Of a stretch of DNA of 64,000 nucleotides, positions 53,456-61,047 are shown in pieces (position 1 is the first letter of the stretch; each line of letters opens with the position of its first letter). Position numbers and translations under genes: made by a program. The DNA is from Galactobacillus timonensis (GTDB lineage Bacteria; Bacillota_I; Bacilli_A; Erysipelotrichales; Erysipelotrichaceae): contig NZ_LT964739.1 of NCBI RefSeq assembly GCF_900240265.1, positions 1,322,663-1,386,662 on the forward strand. The letters are read 5' to 3'. Under the pieces are notes generated by a model, which worked only from the letters and a program-made list of their open reading frames with translations, had not been told where the DNA came from and did not search any database.

Positions 53456-54847
53456 TTATTTCGCCGTTTTTGTGACATTCGAGTGTATCGGGTTCAATGA
53501 GTAGGTCGCATCCTTGTCCAGAACGTACATGAGGCGGTTGCGGAATCTGTCCCAGTTGTGATAGCCGTTCGCATTCTTCTTGATGCACTTACAGATTGAG
53601 TTTCGGTTTTCAATGATCGCATTGGTCATCCGCTTATGATAGGCATTGGGTTTGCCGGTCTTGGAATCGACCTTGTAGATGTAGCCGTAGGTAGTAAGAG
53701 AATTGATGATTTCGGTCCGCCATTTGGTCAGTGTGCTGGCGAAGTGACGCATTTCCGGTACCTGAGACTTCCTGAACTCCGTAATCAGTTCGTTCAGTTT
53801 CTGCTCCCTATCGTTGGGCGTGGCGGTCTCATAGTAGTCGTATACTTTTTCTTTCAGATTCCATGACTCCATCAGCTCAGGGCTTATTTTCAGGAGCTTC
53901 TCGCGGAGATCATAGTAGTTAATCGGAAATTTGAAATGATTGTTATATCTTCTCTGTCCGTTTGGATCGAACAGCTTCTTACCATCTTTTGTGCTGCTGT
54001 CGGAATGCCTGTAGAGAATCCAGTTGAACTTCTTGAGAAGATAGTATTCATCGGAACCTTTTGTGGTTCCTTTCATGGCACGGATTCGAACACTGTCGGT
54101 CTGGCGTCCCAGTTCCTGGCAGAGATGGAATCTGTCCACGATACCGATACTGTTCGGGAAACACTTCTTCATGACCGTTCGATAGGTATCGTACATATCG
54201 AAGGAACAGGCTTTGACTTTCTTCCGCTCTTCCAGCGGGATCTTCATAAAGTAGCTGAGCAGCCGATCTTCCCGTCTGGAGTTCAGGAAATCAATGGGCG
54301 TCTGTCTCTGGAAATCCATAAGAACACAGACGAATTTCTCGCTGTAGTTGCGGAAGGCATAGACTTCATCAAAGCTGATCATCTCCGGCAGAGGTTTCCT
54401 GGGAAGACTGACGTGATCATCAAACAGATAGGCAGCTGTGGCAGGAGAGAGATGATACCTGCGCGCAACGGAAGAGAATGTCTCGTTATAGTTCTTCAGA
54501 TCCGTGAGCACTCTCTGAACCGTGAATGCGGAGATACTCATACTGCCAAAGGAGAATGGATTCTTCTCTGCATAGGTTCGATGACATACCGGACAGACAT
54601 ATCGTCTGGCCCGGTAAAGCAGCGTACATTTACGATCAGAAAGAACACTGTGCGTAATCTTCTTCCAGTAATAATCTTTGATCCTTGGAGTTTTACAGCC
54701 GCATTCCGGGCAGGGCTCATAGTGCGGAACGAGCCGGACTGAGATCTGTGCATTTCCATTCAAGTTCTGATACTGGAAGTCCTCCACATCACTGTCTTCC
54801 AGGCCGAAGAGCTCCATGATGTCCTCTTTATTCGTGTTAAGAGACAT
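53456..54847 (-). CDS. ISL3-family transposase
   Basis: A 463-residue transposase. The N-terminal zinc ribbon has CPECGCKTPRIKDYYWKKI and YVCPVCHRTYAEKNPF (about 46-95). An HTH-like stretch (TFSSVARRYHLSPATAAYLFDDHV, about 122-145) precedes the DDE domain, with MISFDEVYAFRNYSEKFVCVLMDFQ (about 155-179), SFDMYDTYRTVMKKCFPNSIGIVDRFHLCQELGRQ (about 213-247) and a C-terminal MTNAIIENRNSICKCIKKNANGYHNWDRFRNRLM. Full length, no stops, so it may be active. GAGGTC lies upstream of ATG. Confidence 0.93.
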   Translation of the reverse strand: MSLNTNKEDIMELFGLEDSDVEDFQYQNLNGNAQISVRLVPHYEPCPECGCKTPRIKDYYWKKITHSVLSDRKCTLLYRARRYVCPVCHRTYAEKNPFSFGSMSISAFTVQRVLTDLKNYNETFSSVARRYHLSPATAAYLFDDHVSLPRKPLPEMISFDEVYAFRNYSEKFVCVLMDFQRQTPIDFLNSRREDRLLSYFMKIPLEERKKVKACSFDMYDTYRTVMKKCFPNSIGIVDRFHLCQELGRQTDSVRIRAMKGTTKGSDEYYLLKKFNWILYRHSDSSTKDGKKLFDPNGQRRYNNHFKFPINYYDLREKLLKISPELMESWNLKEKVYDYYETATPNDREQKLNELITEFRKSQVPEMRHFASTLTKWRTEIINSLTTYGYIYKVDSKTGKPNAYHKRMTNAIIENRNSICKCIKKNANGYHNWDRFRNRLMYVLDKDATYSLNPIHSNVTKTAK

Positions 54848-55065
54848 ACCGATGACCTCTGATTCTGCAGGGAATCGATTGAATACCGTATACCATGCAT
54901 GAATTCCTTTCCGGAAAGCCGAATCAAAATGATGAACGAAGGGCTTTTCTTCAAAATGATGAGGTGAAACGTTCCTTCGTTCGGTATTGATCGGCTTTCA
55001 TCCCTTCTGCCCTCAGAATAGGAACGCAGAGGCTTCTTTGATATTCCTGCTGTGAGAAAAAGAGG

Positions 55066-55608
55066 TCATGTGAAAACGAGCTGGCAGCGCAGCTTTCTGT
55101 TCTGCAGGAACTGCCTGCCAAGCAGGGTAATACAATTCGTGGTTATATCCGTATTGAGGTAAATGCGCCTGGTATTGAGAATACTCTGCCAGTACCGGTT
55201 GAACTTCCAGCGGATCAGCCGTACAGCGTCATAGTCAAAGGAATTACCGCTTTCTTCAACGGTAAAGGAACGATCCCCGCATGAAGTAAGAACAGCGGTA
55301 AAATCGTCCGCGGTGCGGCTGCTGTAGGGGATCATGAAAGACAGCAGAACTGCATCTGCAGACGAGCCTTTCCGGTAAACACGCTTAATGATCAGTGGCA
55401 CAGTATGATCAAGAATGGTAAATCTTCTGCTGTACTTTGCGTAATACAGATAGCCATTATTCACAATCAGTTCGGAAACCGACTGATCATAAAAGACCTG
55501 AACAGCTCTTGTAATGATTTCCTGTGTGGAAGAATCGTTTGAGGAATGAATCAGGCGATTCTTAACAAACTCCACGAGCTTGTGCAAATGACAATGAATC
55601 ATGATCAT
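55066..55608 (-). CDS. Passenger protein of the ISL3-like element, possibly DUF6431-related
   Basis: A 180-residue reading frame on the same strand as the transposase and 218 nt upstream of it. The central segment LIIKRVYRKGSSADAVLLSF followed by MIPYSSRTADDF resembles the DUF6431 pattern (I.RVRCKSCGxTHALLxSFIVPYS), a family linked to transposable elements. Here the expected zinc cysteines are missing (YRKGS instead of CKxCG), and the protein has no CxxC pair. It could be a diverged relative or an unrelated protein. Function unknown. Confidence 0.4.
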   Translation of the reverse strand: MIMIHCHLHKLVEFVKNRLIHSSNDSSTQEIITRAVQVFYDQSVSELIVNNGYLYYAKYSRRFTILDHTVPLIIKRVYRKGSSADAVLLSFMIPYSSRTADDFTAVLTSCGDRSFTVEESGNSFDYDAVRLIRWKFNRYWQSILNTRRIYLNTDITTNCITLLGRQFLQNRKLRCQLVFT

Positions 55609-55630
55609 CAGACAGGTCTATAATGGAGTC

Positions 55631-55677
55631 GCTGGCATATGCTGGACTGCGAAGGGTTTGGGGATGCCAGCTTTTAT
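55631..55677 (+). terminator. Possible terminator inside the IS
   Basis: GCTGGCAT (55631-55638) pairs with ATGCCAGC (55664-55671), followed by TTTTATT. It faces rightward, upstream of the passenger gene, and may shield the element from outside transcription. The rest of 55609-55858 shows no gene. Confidence 0.45.
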
Positions 55678-55858
55678 TATTGCCAGGAGCTCAACATTCC
55701 TCCTTTACCTGAAGGATAGTCTTTTTCATCCAATTCGAACAATACCTGTACAAAAAAAGCAAACCCCAGAGTCTTAAACTTTCACAGACATACATAAAAG
55801 ATGGCAACCCCATCACCTTGAAATGCAGGTCACCATCCCCTCAAATTTTTAAATATCC

Positions 55859-55866
55859 AAAAAATT
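55859..55866 (+). repeat. Right copy of 8-bp target duplication AAAAAATT
   Basis: Matches 53299-53306. It directly precedes the displaced copA terminator. Confidence 0.6.
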
Positions 55867-55894
55867 TCCGGAGGCACGCCTCCGGATTTTTTTT
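55867..55894 (+). terminator. Terminator, probably the original copA terminator
   Basis: TCCGGAGGC-AC-GCCTCCGGA followed by eight T. No plus-strand gene lies within 2.5 kb upstream except copA beyond the IS. The remaining 55895-56084 holds no gene that I can see. Confidence 0.85.
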
Positions 55895-56102
55895 CGGCAG
55901 ATGATGAATCCCTCTATCATGGCCTTCCTGTACCTTCATGTTTCAAATTGTGTCTCAGATGTAACAAATGGTCGAAGCAGGAACAGATATGAAGGATACG
56001 GCATATAGTGACAAAAGAAAAAAATATAGTATATTTAGGCTGCCTGGAGCACTGACATTCCGGATTTTCGTTTTCTAAATATCTATGAAAGGCAGAACTA
56101 AC

Positions 56103-56723
56103 GTGAAGAAGATATTCGGTTCAATACTAACAGTATTCTTATTGCTGCTGAGTGGATGCGGTGGCGAAGCGGCAGAGAATAGCGCTGTGGAAGCCGAAGT
56201 TCCCTCTTTGCCGCCAACGGCATTTGCTCCTGTTGTACTGGCTGAAGGTACTCCCAATCCTTCATTTGTTGAAATTTCACTGGAAGAGTCTGCCGTATTT
56301 ATTGAACAGGACGGGACCGGAATTCTGTATTACGGAAGAGAAGGCTGTCCCTTCTGCAAGCTGGCGCTTCCGATCATAACCAAAGCTGCTGAAGATGAAG
56401 GGGTTCTTATCTATTACATCGATGCGGGACGGTCAACGATTGATAATGATGATTCCGTCACGCTTAACAGCGGGGAAGGAATGAAGATATACCAGCGTCT
56501 GTTCAACCTGCTGGTGAGCACGTTCGACATCCGGAACGAAGCAGGAGAGCCCACATTTTCGATTCCTCTTGTCGCAGGAATTAAGAATGGAGAGATTGTC
56601 GGACATCGCGTCGGACTTCCCGACAGTTTTAAAATGGTCGATGAATCAAGCAGGCTGAGCGACAGCGAATACAACGCCATGTATCAATCGTATGTTGATA
56701 TTATTTCTGCGGTTGAAAACTGA
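56103..56723 (+). CDS. Thioredoxin-like lipoprotein
   Basis: A 206-residue extracytoplasmic protein. From GTG 56103 it begins with a lipoprotein signal (VKKIFGSILTVFLLLLSGCGG; lipobox LSGC, lipidated Cys near 19). The mature part is thioredoxin-like, with the redox motif CPFC in YYGREGCPFCKLALP (about 83-97) and EPTFSIPLVAGIKNGEIVGH (about 148-167) giving the cis-proline region. A six-residue longer start at ATG 56085 exists but lacks a ribosome-binding site. It may assist disulfide formation or bacteriocin export. No operon partner is evident. Confidence 0.8.
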   Translation: MKKIFGSILTVFLLLLSGCGGEAAENSAVEAEVPSLPPTAFAPVVLAEGTPNPSFVEISLEESAVFIEQDGTGILYYGREGCPFCKLALPIITKAAEDEGVLIYYIDAGRSTIDNDDSVTLNSGEGMKIYQRLFNLLVSTFDIRNEAGEPTFSIPLVAGIKNGEIVGHRVGLPDSFKMVDESSRLSDSEYNAMYQSYVDIISAVEN

Positions 56724-56786
56724 GCTTTCCAGGAAAAGCGGGGGACAGCTGTTCTCTGCTATACTTGGTTTAGGAGGATTCATTTT

Positions 56787-57716
56787 ATGCTTGGATGGTT
56801 GATTCTTATTGCCGTTATCATCATTATTCTTGGCCTGAGCATCCGCATTGTTCCGCAGGGGAGTGCGTATGTCGTGGAGCGTCTTGGCCGCTATCAGGCA
56901 ACCTGGAACTCGGGTCCGCATCTGCTGGTTCCGTTCATTGATACGGTACGCCGCCGTGTTCTGGTGAAGGAACAGGTCGCTGACTTTGCGCCGCAGCCGG
57001 TGATTACCAAGGATAATGTCACGATGCAGATTGATTCGGTTGTGTACTTTAAGGTCATTGATCCGGAACTGTATGCCTATGGCGTCGAGAATCCGATTAT
57101 GGCCATGGAAAATCTGACGGCGACTACGCTGCGTAACATTATCGGTGACATGGAACTGGATGAGACACTGACTTCGCGTGAAAGAATCAACGGAATCATG
57201 CTGTCGACAGTGGATGCGGCAACGGATCCGTGGGGCATTCGCTGCACACGTGTCGAAGTAAAGTCGATCACGCCGCCGGCTGCGATCCGCGATGCGATGG
57301 AAAAGCAGATGAAGGCGGAACGTGAGAAGCGTGCAGCCATTCTGACGGCAGAAGGTCAGAAACAGTCGATGATTCTTACGGCGGAAGGTAAGAAGGAAAG
57401 TGCGGTTCTGAACGCCGAAGCTGAGAAGCAGGCAACGATTCTTGCGGCAGAAGCACGCAAGGAAGCCGAGATCCGTGAAGCTGAAGGTAAGGCGGAAGCG
57501 ATCCGTCAGGTGCAGCAGGCAACAGCCGATGGCATCAAAATGATCAAAGATGCCGGAGCGGATGAGACCGTGATTCGTCTTCGTTCTCTGGAGGCACTTG
57601 AAAAGGTTGGCGATGGCAATGCGACCAAGATCATTGTGCCTTCCGATATTGCCAATCTGACCGGGACACTGACGGCCCTCAAGGAATCCGTCAGCGATCA
57701 GCCGGCGCAGAACTAA
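56787..57716 (+). CDS. SPFH/Band-7 domain protein, QmcA/stomatin-like
   Basis: A 309-residue membrane-scaffold protein. One N-terminal membrane helix (LILIAVIIIILGLSIRIVP), then the SPFH domain with AYVVERLGRYQATWNSGPHLLVPFID (about 31-56), and a long alanine/glutamate-rich coiled coil of repeated AEGxKQS/AEAxKQA units (about 175-250). This is the paraslipin/QmcA layout that forms oligomeric membrane microdomains. GGAGG precedes ATG. The next gene, 9 nt on, encodes a small membrane protein rather than the NfeD partner often seen. Confidence 0.9.
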   Translation: MLGWLILIAVIIIILGLSIRIVPQGSAYVVERLGRYQATWNSGPHLLVPFIDTVRRRVLVKEQVADFAPQPVITKDNVTMQIDSVVYFKVIDPELYAYGVENPIMAMENLTATTLRNIIGDMELDETLTSRERINGIMLSTVDAATDPWGIRCTRVEVKSITPPAAIRDAMEKQMKAEREKRAAILTAEGQKQSMILTAEGKKESAVLNAEAEKQATILAAEARKEAEIREAEGKAEAIRQVQQATADGIKMIKDAGADETVIRLRSLEALEKVGDGNATKIIVPSDIANLTGTLTALKESVSDQPAQN

Positions 57717-57725
57717 GCCGATATT

Positions 57726-58046
57726 ATGAACATGGGTTTCGGTGTATTTTTCACCTTCATCGTCATTTTCCTGGTCCTGATTGTTATCTCCTCGGCGGCC
57801 AACGCGGCGAAACGTAATGGTGCGGGGAAAAATACAAATATGCGCCGGACGGTATCGAGCGATGGACATGCTGTTCCGCGTCGTGAAGATCTGACCTGCG
57901 ACACAAATGAGGGTCATCATCATCCTGAGGAATCGGCAATGGCTAAGGAATTCGGCCCCCGCTATATCGTTCACGATGAGCCGGAAGAGGGTTATGTAAT
58001 TCTCAACGGCGTGAAGCGCAAGCTGACGGACTGCAGTAAATACTGA
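57726..58046 (+). CDS. Small membrane-anchored protein of unknown function downstream of SPFH
   Basis: A 106-residue protein with one N-terminal helix (MGFGVFFTFIVIFLVLIVISSAA) and a short basic, then polar, cytoplasmic tail holding HHHPEES and ending RYIVHDEPEEGYVILNGVKRKLTDCSKY. ATG 57732 is a second possible start. I do not recognise the family. The 9-nt spacing to the SPFH gene and the terminator right behind suggest the pair acts together at the membrane. Confidence 0.65.
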   Translation: MNMGFGVFFTFIVIFLVLIVISSAANAAKRNGAGKNTNMRRTVSSDGHAVPRREDLTCDTNEGHHHPEESAMAKEFGPRYIVHDEPEEGYVILNGVKRKLTDCSKY

Positions 58047-58078
58047 GGACAGAGGAAGAAATTCTTCTGTCCTTTTTT
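58047..58078 (+). terminator. Terminator of the SPFH pair
   Basis: GGACAGA (58047-58053) pairs with TCTGTCC (58066-58072), followed by six T. It starts directly after the stop codon. Confidence 0.85.
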
Positions 58079-58090
58079 CATCCCATTGAA

Positions 58091-58096
58091 GATAAT
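58091..58096 (+). promoter_or_regulatory. Possible leaderless -10 element
   Basis: GATAAT ends 8 nt before ATG 58105, with only a poor GGACAGG between. The start codon would be at or within 1-2 nt of the transcript end. Confidence 0.35.
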
Positions 58097-58104
58097 GGAC
58101 AGGC

Positions 58105-58926
58105 ATGAAGAAGAAATACATCTTTCTTGACTACGATCAGACACTGTTTTCGCACCATACCTTTACGATGCCGGAGTCAACGTATCATGCTCTGGCAGCG
58201 GCGAAGGCAAACGGGCATCATCTGATTCTCGATACGGGCCGCGTGTACCATACGGCGCGTCCCGAACATCAGGAGCTCTTTGACAGCATCCTTTTTTCAA
58301 ACGGTGTGGGACTGATCAAGAATCATGCGATCGTTTTTGCCCACTTTTTTGCGGCGGCGGATATTGCGCGTCTCATTCATATCATGATTCCGGCAGGTGC
58401 GGGTCTTTCGCTGCATGGCATCGATGCGTCCTGGAACGATCCGATCGCTCTTGCGGCATGGGGCATTGATCCACCGGATCCGGTGCGTCTGTTCTTTCCG
58501 GCAGACCATATGCGCCGGCTGGATGAGTACAAAGGAGAACCCATCAATAAGATCGATTTCTTCTATACGCCGAATACAGACCGGAAACTGGCAGAAACGG
58601 CACTTGGCAAAGACTGGGAAATTGCCCGCATCGTATCGGCGGCGGGGGCGGAAGCACTTGGCGGCGAAGTGACGCTGCCGGGGATTACCAAGGGAAGCGG
58701 CCTGATTGAATATCTGCAGAAGGAAGGCATTGCGCAGGGGGATTCGATTGCGGTCGGAGACTCGGCCAATGACATTCCGATGCTCAGGGCGGCAGGTATT
58801 GGCGTCGCCATGGGCAATGCGTCGGTAGCAGTGAAGAAGGCGGCGGACTATGTGACTTCCGGGATCGAGGAAGATGGAATTTACCGTGCCTTTGAGCACC
58901 TTGGACTGATTGGAGATATGCGGTAG
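58105..58926 (+). CDS. HAD-superfamily phosphatase, Cof/IIB type
   Basis: A 273-residue hydrolase. The catalytic aspartates are in FLDYDQTLF (Asp8, Asp10); DTGR (about 49-52) gives motif II, the cap domain spans about 85-190, and SIAVGDSANDIPMLRAAGIGVAMGNA (about 213-238) is the C-terminal metal motif. It acts on small phosphorylated metabolites; substrate not predictable. It ends 14 nt before the tRNA-Gln gene. Confidence 0.92.
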   Translation: MKKKYIFLDYDQTLFSHHTFTMPESTYHALAAAKANGHHLILDTGRVYHTARPEHQELFDSILFSNGVGLIKNHAIVFAHFFAAADIARLIHIMIPAGAGLSLHGIDASWNDPIALAAWGIDPPDPVRLFFPADHMRRLDEYKGEPINKIDFFYTPNTDRKLAETALGKDWEIARIVSAAGAEALGGEVTLPGITKGSGLIEYLQKEGIAQGDSIAVGDSANDIPMLRAAGIGVAMGNASVAVKKAADYVTSGIEEDGIYRAFEHLGLIGDMR

Positions 58927-58940
58927 AATAATACCGCTGT

Positions 58941-59015
58941 TGGGACATAGCCAAGCGGTAAGGCAGGGGACTTTGACTCCCCAATGCGCGAGTTCGAACC
59001 TCGCTGTCCCAGCCA
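58941..59015 (+). tRNA. tRNA-Gln (anticodon TTG), CCA encoded
   Basis: Acceptor TGGGACA pairs with TGTCCCA, D-arm GCC...GGC, anticodon stem GGGGA/TCCCC with loop CTTTGAC, T-arm GCGAG-TTCGAAC-CTCGC, then G-CCA. The starting T is usual for bacterial tRNA-Gln. A plasmid-like module begins directly behind it, so it may mark an integration site. Confidence 0.96.
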
Positions 59016-59029
59016 AATTTTCACAACTA

Positions 59030-59071
59030 GGTCATTATGCAGATAAAACTACCTGCGTAATGGCCTTTTTT
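59030..59071 (+). terminator. Terminator after tRNA-Gln
   Basis: GGTCATTATGCAG pairs with CTGCGTAATGGCC (two G-T pairs), followed by six T. Confidence 0.85.
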
Positions 59072-59127
59072 CGTCATTACGTTGGTTTGTGTAGAAGGTT
59101 CGTTTTCCAGAAAAGGAGGTGATGCGG

Positions 59128-59475
59128 GTGACGGCAAAGAATCGTACGTCACGAAAAAATCCAAAACCAACGGCCAAAAGTAGCTCGTGTGATCTTGCAT
59201 ATGTGAACACAGCCACAAGGAAGGTTCTGAAAGAAATAGTTGGAGATGAACCCCTTAATACCTTTGGGAAACGAATGAGTTTTTCTTACGAAAACTTAAG
59301 GAGGGTAGTTAATAACCCTGACAAGTCTTGTAATCCAACTGTCTTGTTCCTGACTGATTTTGCGGGAGCGACGGGCCGTTCTGTTGAAGAGGTGTTCCAA
59401 AGAATCGGGAAAGAAATCGATGAGGAAAAGGAACGCCAAAGGAAGGAGAAGGAAGAAACTGAGAAGAATACATAA
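59128..59475 (+). CDS. Small basic protein with HTH-like region, function unknown
   Basis: A 115-residue protein. AAGGAGG (59113-59119) is 8 nt from GTG 59128 and only 2 nt from ATG 59122, so GTG is preferred. The basic N-terminus (TSRKNPKPTAKSSSC) is followed by FGKRMSFSYENLRRVVNNPDKSCNP and VLFLTDFAGATGRSVEEVFQRI, which reads like a Cro/C1-type helix-turn-helix. The tail is a charged helix. First gene of the replication module behind tRNA-Gln; a regulator of the module is plausible, not shown. Confidence 0.55.
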   Translation: MTAKNRTSRKNPKPTAKSSSCDLAYVNTATRKVLKEIVGDEPLNTFGKRMSFSYENLRRVVNNPDKSCNPTVLFLTDFAGATGRSVEEVFQRIGKEIDEEKERQRKEKEETEKNT

Positions 59476-59481
59476 GAAAGC

Positions 59482-59685
59482 AAAAAAAAGAGGATGATTG
59501 CTCATCCAGGTAATGCTCTATGGTCCCCGACGGATTATTAGATCATTGCTTCCAAACGGGAGAAGTTCTGAGGGTGTTGGCGCACCGCATCAGTTTCTGA
59601 TCCGAATGGTCCTGGGATTCAAACCTTCAAAAAAGAATGGCCAAATCCAAGGTGTTTTAAGCGCGGCCTTTTGGCTCTGCTTACG
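59482..59685 (-). ncRNA. Candidate counter-transcribed RNA over the repA leader
   Basis: A minus-strand promoter TTGAAA, 17 nt, TAAATT maps to 59715-59720 and 59692-59697. A minus-strand terminator GGATGA-GCAA-TCATCC followed by TCTTTTTTTT maps to 59484-59507. Together they would give an RNA of about 200 nt antisense to the untranslated region ahead of repA. Antisense control of Rep synthesis is normal for RepA_N-type plasmids. No protein-coding frame in this interval looks real. Confidence 0.5.
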
Positions 59686-59743
59686 TAATGAAATTTATCA
59701 CGCATCACAAATGTTTTCAACCCTACAGTAGTTCACAAATTTT

Positions 59744-59760
59744 TGGGACGAAACGTCCCA
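59744..59760 (+). repeat. Hairpin family copy 1, upstream of repA
   Basis: T-GGGACG-AAA-CGTCCC-A. It ends 14 nt before the repA start codon, just ahead of the ribosome-binding site TTGGAG. See also 60984, 61019 and 63653. Confidence 0.85.
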
Positions 59761-59774
59761 TCTTGGAGAAATCT

Positions 59775-60965
59775 ATGACAAACACGTATTTCAGCCGTTC
59801 GGATGCAGAAACACTCAGCTTCTTTAAGCTTCCGAAAGCACTGTTTACCGAAGAAAAATATATTCCCATGTCCGCAGAAGCCAAGGTTCTCTATGCCTTC
59901 CTGCTGGATCGTCTCTCTCTGTCTCTTGCCAATGAATGGTTCGACAAAAATGGAAATGCTTTCATTATCTACACATTGAAGGAAATCCAGGAAGCGTTCC
60001 ATATTTCAAGGCCAAGCGCCATCAAGCGTCTTGATGAGCTGGAAGCTGCGGATCTTCTGAGACGCAGCCAGAGCGGAATTGGCAGGGCATCCAAAATTTA
60101 CCTGAAGAAGCTTGTGATTGAACCGAAGGAAGAAGACACCGATCCGTCTGATGATACCGAAGAATCCGGTCCAGAAGATGAGAAAACTGCCCGTGTAAAA
60201 AATTTTGACACGGACGAAAATGACGCTCCTGAGGCCGAAAATGCCGTGTTAAATAACTTTACACGCCGTGTAAAAAAATTTGACACTATCAAGACTGATA
60301 TTAGTAAGACTGATTATTCTAAGGAATCTATCTATCTATCCGAAAACGCAGAACCGATGGATGGAGCGATCCTCCAGGAATCCGAGTCTTCCGAAGATAC
60401 TCCTTCCGCTTTCGCAACTGTTCAGGAACAGCCCGCTGATTACAACACCTACTACACCAGACAATTCAACATCGACAAGCTGATGAACAAACCGGAACAC
60501 GCTTCCGATAAGCCATTACTTCAGGAAATTGTCCGCTTATGCGCAGATATGACTTCTGCCTGTGACAGATCCGCATCCGTGACCATCGGCAAACGCAACT
60601 ACTCCAGCCAGGAGGCCAGGGAACGTTTCATGCGGCTGTCCGGTGATGACATCGAATATTTCCTGGACTGCTTCAGCAGCGTACGTACAGATGTCCACAA
60701 CCCCAAGGCATATATTCTCACATCCCTCTACAATGCGCCGGAAACAATCGAAACCTATAGGTTCCGTAAGCGTCGGCGGCGGACAGAAGTGCTGCCAGCG
60801 TACTACTACGAGAAAGATAAGCCCATTGCGACACCATCGGACGAGGATTCAAAACCAGTGGATCGTAAGGCTTTGGCTGAAGAATTGTCGAGGATGGACG
60901 AGGAAGAAGCTCCGGTAGACAGGGTAGCACTCTTAGCAGAAATGAGAGCAGCGGCGCAGGCATAA
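59775..60965 (+). CDS. repA: RepA_N-family replication initiator
   Basis: A 396-residue initiator. The N-terminal domain (about 1-115) has FFKLPKALFTEEKYIPMSAEAKVLYAFLLDRLSLS and IIYTLKEIQEAFHISRPSAIKRLDELEAADLLRR, the conserved winged helix of RepA_N proteins. A long acidic, low-complexity linker (about 120-225) is followed by a C-terminal domain with QEARERFMRLSGDDIEYFLDCFSSV...NPKAYILTSLYNAPET. ATG 59775 follows TTGGAG. In RepA_N plasmids the origin lies inside rep; iteron-like repeats are present in the linker here. ParA and ParB follow, so the module is plasmid-like. Confidence 0.88.
   Translation: MTNTYFSRSDAETLSFFKLPKALFTEEKYIPMSAEAKVLYAFLLDRLSLSLANEWFDKNGNAFIIYTLKEIQEAFHISRPSAIKRLDELEAADLLRRSQSGIGRASKIYLKKLVIEPKEEDTDPSDDTEESGPEDEKTARVKNFDTDENDAPEAENAVLNNFTRRVKKFDTIKTDISKTDYSKESIYLSENAEPMDGAILQESESSEDTPSAFATVQEQPADYNTYYTRQFNIDKLMNKPEHASDKPLLQEIVRLCADMTSACDRSASVTIGKRNYSSQEARERFMRLSGDDIEYFLDCFSSVRTDVHNPKAYILTSLYNAPETIETYRFRKRRRRTEVLPAYYYEKDKPIATPSDEDSKPVDRKALAEELSRMDEEEAPVDRVALLAEMRAAAQA
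60191..60286 (+). other. Iteron-like repeats inside repA, candidate replication origin
   Basis: Three 21-bp units at 60191-60211, 60244-60264 and 60266-60286. Units 1 and 3 read CCGTGTAAA...TTTGACAC; unit 2 reads CCGTGTTAAAT...TTTACAC. Each is also near-palindromic (GTGT...ACAC). They encode VKNFDT, VLNNFT and VKKFDT in the RepA linker. Iterons inside rep are the known origin layout of RepA_N plasmids. Confidence 0.7.
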
Positions 60966-60983
60966 AGCATCAATACTCGCCGT

Positions 60984-60998
60984 GGGGCGAAACGCCCC
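60984..60998 (+). repeat. Hairpin family copy 2, between repA and parA
   Basis: GGGGCG-AAA-CGCCCC, 18 nt after the repA stop and 50 nt before parA. No T-tract. Confidence 0.85.
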
Positions 60999-61018
60999 CG
61001 CACAGGAAAAACAATTTG

Positions 61019-61033
61019 GGGACGAAACGTCCC
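61019..61033 (+). repeat. Hairpin family copy 3, upstream of parA
   Basis: GGGACG-AAA-CGTCCC, identical to copy 1 and, like it, ending 14 nt before the start codon, directly ahead of GGAAAGG. Confidence 0.85.
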
Positions 61034-61047
61034 GGAAAGGAAAACCC

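Larger units (their letters stand above)
53307..55858 (-). mobile_element. ISL3-like insertion element (2.55 kb), inserted behind copA
   Basis: The left end GGCGCTTTTGAAATGTGTGG resembles ISL3 termini (GGCTCTTTTG...). The last 24 bp before 55858, read in reverse complement, match it at 16 of 24 positions. Both ends abut AAAAAATT. The element contains an ISL3 transposase and a second minus-strand reading frame. Removing it and one repeat joins the copA stop to a strong terminator (55867-55894) 11 nt downstream, exactly where one belongs. The right terminal repeat is imperfect, so the boundary rests on all three lines together. Confidence 0.6.

Noticed and set aside
56646..58121. 491-codon minus-strand frame opposite the SPFH pair
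   Set aside because: The repetitive look comes from the antisense of the alanine/glutamate coiled coil.
59521..59640. Possible degenerate tRNA or att copy in the repA leader (GATTCAAACC looked like a T-arm)
   Set aside because: No acceptor or T-stem pairing could be formed, and no match to the tRNA-Gln 3' end was seen.
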